DNA of 64,000 nt from Porphyromonadaceae bacterium UBA2751 (GTDB taxonomy: Bacteria; Bacteroidota; Bacteroidia; Bacteroidales; Muribaculaceae), in assembly GCA_002353285.1 (NCBI GenBank), contig DEJJ01000017.1, positions 1 through 64,000 on the forward strand, in the 5' to 3' direction. Of the stretch, positions 60,701 to 64,000 are shown piece by piece. The position numbers were made by a program, and so were the translations under genes. The notes below the pieces were generated by a model that did no database searches, was not told the origin of the DNA, and worked only from the letters and a program-made list of their open reading frames with translations. Within the stretch, counting starts at the first letter, position 1, and each line of letters begins with the position of its first letter.

Positions 60701-61056
60701 GAACATTCAGCAACCAGATGTTTGAACAAGTATATGCAGTGGATGCTGCTGGCGCAGTGGCCAAGTGGGCCAGCAATCCACAGGCTGTTGCACCATTCCG
60801 CGCCTGCTTCAAGGAGATTGCTGCACTCGACAGCCATGCCGACATCCTGCTCCCAGGCGAGGCTGGCCAGAGCGCTCTTGCTGGCGACGTTAACGGCGAC
60901 GGCGAGGTTACTGCTGCCGACGTTACCGCACTCTACAACTTCCTGCTCAGCGGCGACATGAGCAACATCGTGAACGGCGACCAGAACGGCGACGGCGACA
61001 TCAACGTGGGCGACATCACCGCAGTCTACACCATCCTCCTGGGCAACAAGAAGTAA
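57736..61056 (+). CDS. Secreted C10 family cysteine peptidase with C-terminal dockerin
   Basis: 1106 aa. Signal peptide (MAKNRILGLLLLFLGMGLLA), an inhibitory propeptide (about 20-135; QQAQQEATSFLTKKSF) and the C10 (streptopain) catalytic domain: TGCVATSMSQLMNFYKYP with Cys 186, GGGHSFICDGY with His 333 and NWGWGGMGNGYF. Several Ig-like modules follow (about 400-1020), then two Ca-binding dockerin repeats (GDVNGDGEVTAADVTALYNF; GDQNGDGDINVGDITAVYTI) at the very end. It should degrade host or food proteins outside the cell, feeding the peptide transporters. The dockerin type matches the protein at 29073. Confidence 0.92.
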   Translation: MAKNRILGLLLLFLGMGLLAQAAPITQQQAQQEATSFLTKKSFANKNIKPVVLSHKMLKSGSQAPFYIFNVGNNQGFVIVSGDDRTNPILGYSQEGYFDEAKAPANMKNWLGEYAQQIALLDKVEPAMLKSVIAAPRATSVVDTRNSIAPLITTKWDQATPYWNECPQFMNSDDEADGYELAYTGCVATSMSQLMNFYKYPEQTSQVIPAYSFTYSDGNYNYSTVQMPELPITTFDWVHMRDTYTGAEDEVYTSAVAHLMFYVGCALKSQYGVSATGAYTDDIPKAFGLFGYGSKLAYRNDYTQEVWDNMVYQELAAGRPMIYNGTAGSGGGHSFICDGYEYGNYFHINWGWGGMGNGYFQLAIMNPYASGIGGSSSAEGYNMKQNIVYNVIPGGTPPHEDEEEPALTATGTSGPSGWDRDSQSQGFKIYKSKIVKVSYSDHSGSGKKFKTALALQNPADGTFEVLANSEDNIYMQVTTSALGQTHSFGSGVTSTSSQVIYFGAGLTGTYHLIGVYQVEGTTEWKAMKETDRHYIEVNMSGTYCQASAHPTIDLQTTGWQFTGGEKVGVKEQVNVTVKNNSVDRFFGDLYLDFGGQQIDEYSQYTTVVQAEILPGEESVVTFNVTPASAGTKSVRLMRIDQYGDYITIGTGSVTIAQSEEAEELDLSVVIKAENSVPADDPSSNDVIYDSHALFSATITNHSDGAYSKYVLAPLFIVENGKGSMVTYKQSQISLAAGESKTLYFDFDNLAYGSTYAMNIYARNNVPDSEDASHVDNIVKPGESVYYDIKPGIITWNDRGERNGYKPVENFQIADDAAAVSLEGLTLTSIVPNSNPNTIYLLDENQAVPAALSGKNLVMGNVASSIALKDGYPYFTPQSFTAQAISYERTFTKARQDGVAENWSTIVLPFTPATCSASSSDMWIERFAQEADGVATFAQVDGIEANVPYIIAINKAASLVNTPITWAATNVLLKAEPIANTSGQVYLMAGTFSNQMFEQVYAVDAAGAVAKWASNPQAVAPFRACFKEIAALDSHADILLPGEAGQSALAGDVNGDGEVTAADVTALYNFLLSGDMSNIVNGDQNGDGDINVGDITAVYTILLGNKK

Positions 61057-61087
61057 TGCCCTAATAGTTTAGACCACAACATCTTTT

Positions 61088-61130
61088 AAAAAGAGCCTTG
61101 CACGCATCGACGCGTGCAAGGCTCTTTTTG
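61088..61130 (+). terminator. Terminator of the C10 peptidase gene
   Basis: 18-bp arms AAAAAGAGCCTTGCACGC (61088-61105) / GCGTGCAAGGCTCTTTTT (61112-61129), 6-nt loop, T-run. Works on both strands. Confidence 0.92.
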
Positions 61131-61169
61131 TTACCCCCCAAGCCATCCATCAACCATCCTCAAAGCCAC

Positions 61170-61305
61170 ATTTGGTCGTTTTTCGCCTTAATTTCGACCA
61201 AATGTGGTAAAAATATCGAGATTTGGTCGGTTTTCGCCTCATTTTCGACCAAATGTGGTAAAAATATTGAGATTTGGTCGGTTATATTTTGAAATTCGAC
61301 CAAAT
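61170..61305. repeat. 51-bp-period palindromic array, left copy (3 units)
   Basis: Three 34-bp units at 61170-61203, 61221-61254 and 61272-61305. Each begins ATTTGGTCG and ends CGACCAAAT around a GTTTTCGCCTCATTTT-like centre. The 17-bp spacers (GTGGTAAAAATATCGAG) are also repeated, so the period is exactly 51 bp. The last unit ends 6 bp before the -7 box TATTTTTG (61311-61318) of the ATPase gene. Confidence 0.9.
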
Positions 61306-61310
61306 GTGAT

Positions 61311-61318
61311 TATTTTTG
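61311..61318 (+). promoter_or_regulatory. -7 box of the AAA/DUF234 gene
   Basis: TATTTTTG, 22 nt after the centre of the last palindrome, so the palindrome covers the -33 region. Confidence 0.55.
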
Positions 61319-61358
61319 CACTAATAAATATTTTCACCTACTCAATAGAACACTGAAG

Positions 61359-62786
61359 ATGGAAACAACATTCATAGGCCGCAAAAATGAGAAGGCCGAA
61401 CTAATGCGTTGCTACAACAGCTCACAATCTGAATTTGTGGTAATTTACGGGCGCAGGCGTGTGGGCAAAACACGCTTGGTCAACCACACCATGTCGCAGC
61501 ATTTTTCATTTTATTTCACAGGAAGCCACAGTGCTCCTCTCGAGCGACAATTATCTCGGTTTGCCGAGACACTGCACAGCTACGGCCTTTCCACCACTCC
61601 AAGCTTGAAAAACTGGTACGACGCATTCGATGCGTTGCAGCAACTGCTCGAACTAATGCCCACCGAGCGCAAGAAGGTGGTGTTCCTTGACGAAATGCCC
61701 TGGATGGGACGTTCTAATTCACAATTTGTGTCGGCACTCGAAGACTTTTGGAACACATGGGCCATGCTCCGCAGCGACATTATGCTAATTGGCTGCGGTT
61801 CGGCCACTTCGTGGATGGTTGACCACTTGATTGAGAACCAAGGTGGATTGCATGGCCGCATCACATCGCGCATCTATCTTCATGCATTTTCTTTATCGGA
61901 AACAGAGCAGTTTTTAGCTAGCAAAGGGTGCGAGTGGGACCGGTATCAAATAACGCAGTGCTACATGTGCTTTGGCGGTGTGCCTTTCTACCTTAACCTG
62001 CTCAGACCCGAACTGAGCCTTGCACAAAACGTCGACTTGCTTTACCTTAATCCAGGCGCAACACTACACAATGAGTTTGCCGAGCTTTACGGTGCACTCT
62101 TTGGTGGAAAAGAAATTTATGGCGACGTCGTCAGGCTATTGGCGAGTCACCATGCTGGCTGCACGCGGCAAGAAATTTCTCATGCCACTGGCAGGCAGGG
62201 AGGAGCGCTATCAAAAGTTCTTTCTAATCTTGTTAATAGCGATTTCATTGTAGGATATAATCTGAATGGCAAAAAGAAGAAAGGAACGATTTATCGCTTG
62301 ACCGACATGTTCACTTTATTTTACTTGCGGTTTATCGAAAATCGTTCTGTTCTTGATAGTAACGTGTGGCAACGCATGGCCGAAACGCCACAAGTTCGTG
62401 CCTGGCAAGGGCTATGTTTTGAAATTGTAGCTTTTCGCCACGTTGAGAACATAAAGCGTGCACTGGGCCTCACGGCAATAAACACCAAGTCGAGCGTGTG
62501 GCGCAGCAGTGGCCACAACAACATGCCAGGAACACAAGTCGACCTAGTGATAGACCGTGCCGACCGCATCACACACTTGTGCGAGATAAAATTCTCACAA
62601 GAGCCTATCTCCATCACTGCCAATTATGAGCAAACACTGCGCAACCGCATGGCACTGTTTCGTGCTGAAACTAACACTCGCAAGACCATTGTCACTACTT
62701 TCATTACCACTTATGGGGTAATTCCAGGCAAGCACTCAGGTGTTGTAAATAGCCAAGTCAACCTCGATCAGCTTTTTGAAGATTAA
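61359..62786 (+). CDS. AAA ATPase with DUF234 (PD-(D/E)XK-like) C-terminus
   Basis: 475 aa. STAND-like/archaeal-type ATPase: FIGRKNEKAELMRCYN, Walker A YGRRRVGKTRL (31-41), Walker B VVFLDEMPWM, sensor region LIGCGSATSWM and a winged helix (EISHATGRQGGALSKVLSNL). The C-terminal DUF234 part ends with a nuclease-fold motif: TQVDLVIDRADR ... LCEIKFSQEPIS (D ... ExK). Many copies of such genes occur in Bacteroidales; function is unknown. Here the gene is enclosed by copies of one palindromic 51-bp array, which suggests that the protein recognises the array or that gene and arrays move as a unit. Confidence 0.88.
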   Translation: METTFIGRKNEKAELMRCYNSSQSEFVVIYGRRRVGKTRLVNHTMSQHFSFYFTGSHSAPLERQLSRFAETLHSYGLSTTPSLKNWYDAFDALQQLLELMPTERKKVVFLDEMPWMGRSNSQFVSALEDFWNTWAMLRSDIMLIGCGSATSWMVDHLIENQGGLHGRITSRIYLHAFSLSETEQFLASKGCEWDRYQITQCYMCFGGVPFYLNLLRPELSLAQNVDLLYLNPGATLHNEFAELYGALFGGKEIYGDVVRLLASHHAGCTRQEISHATGRQGGALSKVLSNLVNSDFIVGYNLNGKKKKGTIYRLTDMFTLFYLRFIENRSVLDSNVWQRMAETPQVRAWQGLCFEIVAFRHVENIKRALGLTAINTKSSVWRSSGHNNMPGTQVDLVIDRADRITHLCEIKFSQEPISITANYEQTLRNRMALFRAETNTRKTIVTTFITTYGVIPGKHSGVVNSQVNLDQLFED

Positions 62787-62793
62787 ATTCGAG

Positions 62794-62904
62794 ATTTGGT
62801 CGGTTTTCGACTCATTTTCGACCAAATGTGGCAAAAATATCGAGATTTGGTCGGTTTTCGCCTCGTTTTCGACCAAATGTGGTGAAATTGGTGAGATTTG
62901 GTCG
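62794..62904. repeat. 51-bp-period palindromic array, right copy (2.5 units)
   Basis: Units at 62794-62827 and 62845-62878 plus a half unit ATTTGGTCG at 62896-62904, same sequence, orientation and 51-bp period as the left array. It starts 8 bp after the stop codon of the ATPase gene. Confidence 0.9.
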
Positions 62905-62913
62905 CTACACTTC

Positions 62914-63615
62914 TCACCTAATCACTGGCCAGTTGAAGGTTTTTAGCTTGGCTTCGAGCTCCCGCTCGCGGCCGCCCAGATATTGGTCGACCAACGCATG
63001 GAACTGTGGCGAGTGATTCATGTGGGTGAGATGTGCAAGCTCGTGGCAAATGATGAGTTCAATCAACTCCTCGGGCAGGAACATGAGGTTGGCCGAGAGT
63101 TGTATCACCTTGCCTGGCGTGCAGTGCCCTAGCTTGTGCAGCCCATGGCCTATCTCAAAGCCTTGAGGTGCCACCCCTACCCTATTGATCACCTCCTCGG
63201 CCAGCTCAAGCAGCGGCTTGGTGTGACCGTCGAGTGCTTGCCGCAACGCCTTCGACATCCATCGCTTGTTATCGGGGGTGTTGAAATCGAAGCCTGGTGG
63301 CACTTTCACGTTCACATTATCATCACTGTGCTCATAGACAATTAGGCTGCTCCTTTGAGCCTGCTCAGCAATTGTGAGAGTGAGGCCATAGCACTGTATC
63401 ACCTGCCCCAAGTGGTAATTCGCCACATTCTTTGGGCGCTCAGCACGCAATTTGTCGCGGAACTTATCGAGTGTACTGTAGATTTTGTTGTTCGACACAG
63501 CAGATGGCGCGTTAATGTAGAGCGTGTCGCCCTTCCACCGCATGGTGATGCTGCGCATTCCTGCGCGCAAACTCACCATTACCTCGCCAAATTCCTTGTC
63601 CTCGAAATAATACAT
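62914..63615 (-). CDS. YgjP-like zinc metallopeptidase (DUF45)
   Basis: 233 aa, normal family length. Zinc site CHELAHLTHMNHSPQFH with H191, E192, H195 and H201. N-terminal strands (RSITMRWKGDTLYINAPSAV) and VIQLSANLMFLPEELIELII just before the site are typical of YgjP/SprT-like proteins. Soluble; role unknown, often near restriction or repair genes. It ends at the right array of the ATPase gene. The peptidase in cassette A (10796-11425) is a diverged relative. Confidence 0.9.
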   Translation of the reverse strand: MYYFEDKEFGEVMVSLRAGMRSITMRWKGDTLYINAPSAVSNNKIYSTLDKFRDKLRAERPKNVANYHLGQVIQCYGLTLTIAEQAQRSSLIVYEHSDDNVNVKVPPGFDFNTPDNKRWMSKALRQALDGHTKPLLELAEEVINRVGVAPQGFEIGHGLHKLGHCTPGKVIQLSANLMFLPEELIELIICHELAHLTHMNHSPQFHALVDQYLGGRERELEAKLKTFNWPVIR

Positions 63616-63662
63616 AATTCGTTAAGTTGTGAGTTGCTTAACTATGAACTATGAACTAAAAG

Positions 63663-64000
63663 CTACCCCGTCACTTGCACTGTGATGCCAGTCTCGGCCT
63701 CGATGTGGCGCGCGATGCGTTTTAAATCATCGACAGGCACCTTCACGAGCTTCTCCTCGGGCGTTTTGCGGTCGATGGTGTAGAGCATTATCTCACGAGG
63801 TTTTATTGCGAGATAGGCGTTAATAAGGGCGTCGATCTCGGCATCGGTAGTGTTGTCCACTATCTCGCCGTCGTGCTCGCCACGCACCATCATGGTCTGC
63901 ACAATGCACTTGCCACCATAGGCCTTCAGGTCCTCGATAATGCCCTCAGGCAGCACATTGGGCGACGTTGGGCGGTTGATGAGTCGCAATGTGTGCCCCA
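63663..64000 (-). CDS. Radical SAM protein, C-terminal part (runs off the window)
   Basis: About 112 residues of frame, open to the right edge, so the CxxxCxxC cluster lies outside the window. LRLINRPTSPN, GKCIVQTMMVRGEHDGEIVD and PREIMLYTIDRKTPEEKLVK match the end of COG0731-type radical SAM enzymes (TYW1-like group). The reaction cannot be told from this part. The short gap to the metallopeptidase gene holds AACTATGAACTA repeats. Confidence 0.78.
   Translation of the reverse strand, partial: GHTLRLINRPTSPNVLPEGIIEDLKAYGGKCIVQTMMVRGEHDGEIVDNTTDAEIDALINAYLAIKPREIMLYTIDRKTPEEKLVKVPVDDLKRIARHIEAETGITVQVTG

Noticed and set aside
61170..61305. CRISPR-like array
   Set aside because: Only three units, the 17-bp spacers are themselves repeats, the repeat is a full palindrome and no cas genes are near.

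Overview
The window looks like a chromosome segment of a Bacteroidales gut bacterium, most likely Muribaculaceae or Prevotellaceae (the family is inferred). The evidence is the Bacteroidetes-type -7 box TAnnTTTG in front of many genes, almost no Shine-Dalgarno signals, a BspA-type leucine-rich repeat protein, a C10 (streptopain-like) peptidase and dockerin repeats in secreted proteins, paired POT peptide transporters and the recF-DUF721 pair. No rRNA, tRNA or CRISPR array was recognised.

Left edge (1-2.7 kb): two tandem tyrosine recombinases of the conjugative-transposon type read leftward out of the window. Behind them lie short GGTAACG repeats and a 3'-truncated BspA-like gene, which looks like the end of an integrated mobile element.

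Accessory island (about 3-23 kb): this stretch is AT-rich. It is punctuated by three partial copies of the 3' end of yifB/comM (3269-4008, 12903-13172, 22261-22484), all on the + strand. They bound two cassettes of about 9 kb. Cassette A (+ strand) holds a WYL regulator, an exonuclease stub, an unknown helical protein, a zinc-finger ORF with an in-frame TGA, a PD-(D/E)XK nuclease, a MoxR/RavA-like ATPase with a ViaA-like VWA protein and a YgjP-like metallopeptidase, a HAD protein and small paralogues. Cassette B (- strand) holds a second WYL regulator, an HNH nuclease, a PD-(D/E)XK-like protein, a putative gluzincin and several unknown proteins. Six promoters in both cassettes carry the same dyad, TGCC-n7-GGCA or a variant, with its centre 19 nt before the -7 box. 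This suggests one regulon, probably controlled by the WYL proteins, as in known phage-defence islands.

Conserved chromosome (23-46 kb): NfeD with an SPFH protein, a PhzF-like protein, tcdA, aroK, recF-DUF721-thioesterase, an N-terminal-dockerin secreted protein, rimP-nusA-infB, folK, a lipoprotein, two POT transporters, sufE, a PpiD/SurA-like foldase and an unusual serpin-TonB_C fusion. A small SH3 protein follows.

Envelope/cytoskeleton-like operon (46.4-57.4 kb): VWA-like lipoprotein, 4-TM protein, tubulin/FtsZ-like protein, a 1144-aa protein with an Hsp70/actin-type ATPase domain, a membrane coiled-coil protein and three zinc-ribbon membrane proteins, one with an FtsK-gamma-like winged helix. 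This is the best candidate here for an undescribed multi-component system.

Right edge (57.7-64 kb): a C10 peptidase with a C-terminal dockerin, an AAA/DUF234 ATPase flanked on both sides by a 51-bp-period palindromic array, a YgjP-like metallopeptidase and the C-terminal part of a radical SAM protein.
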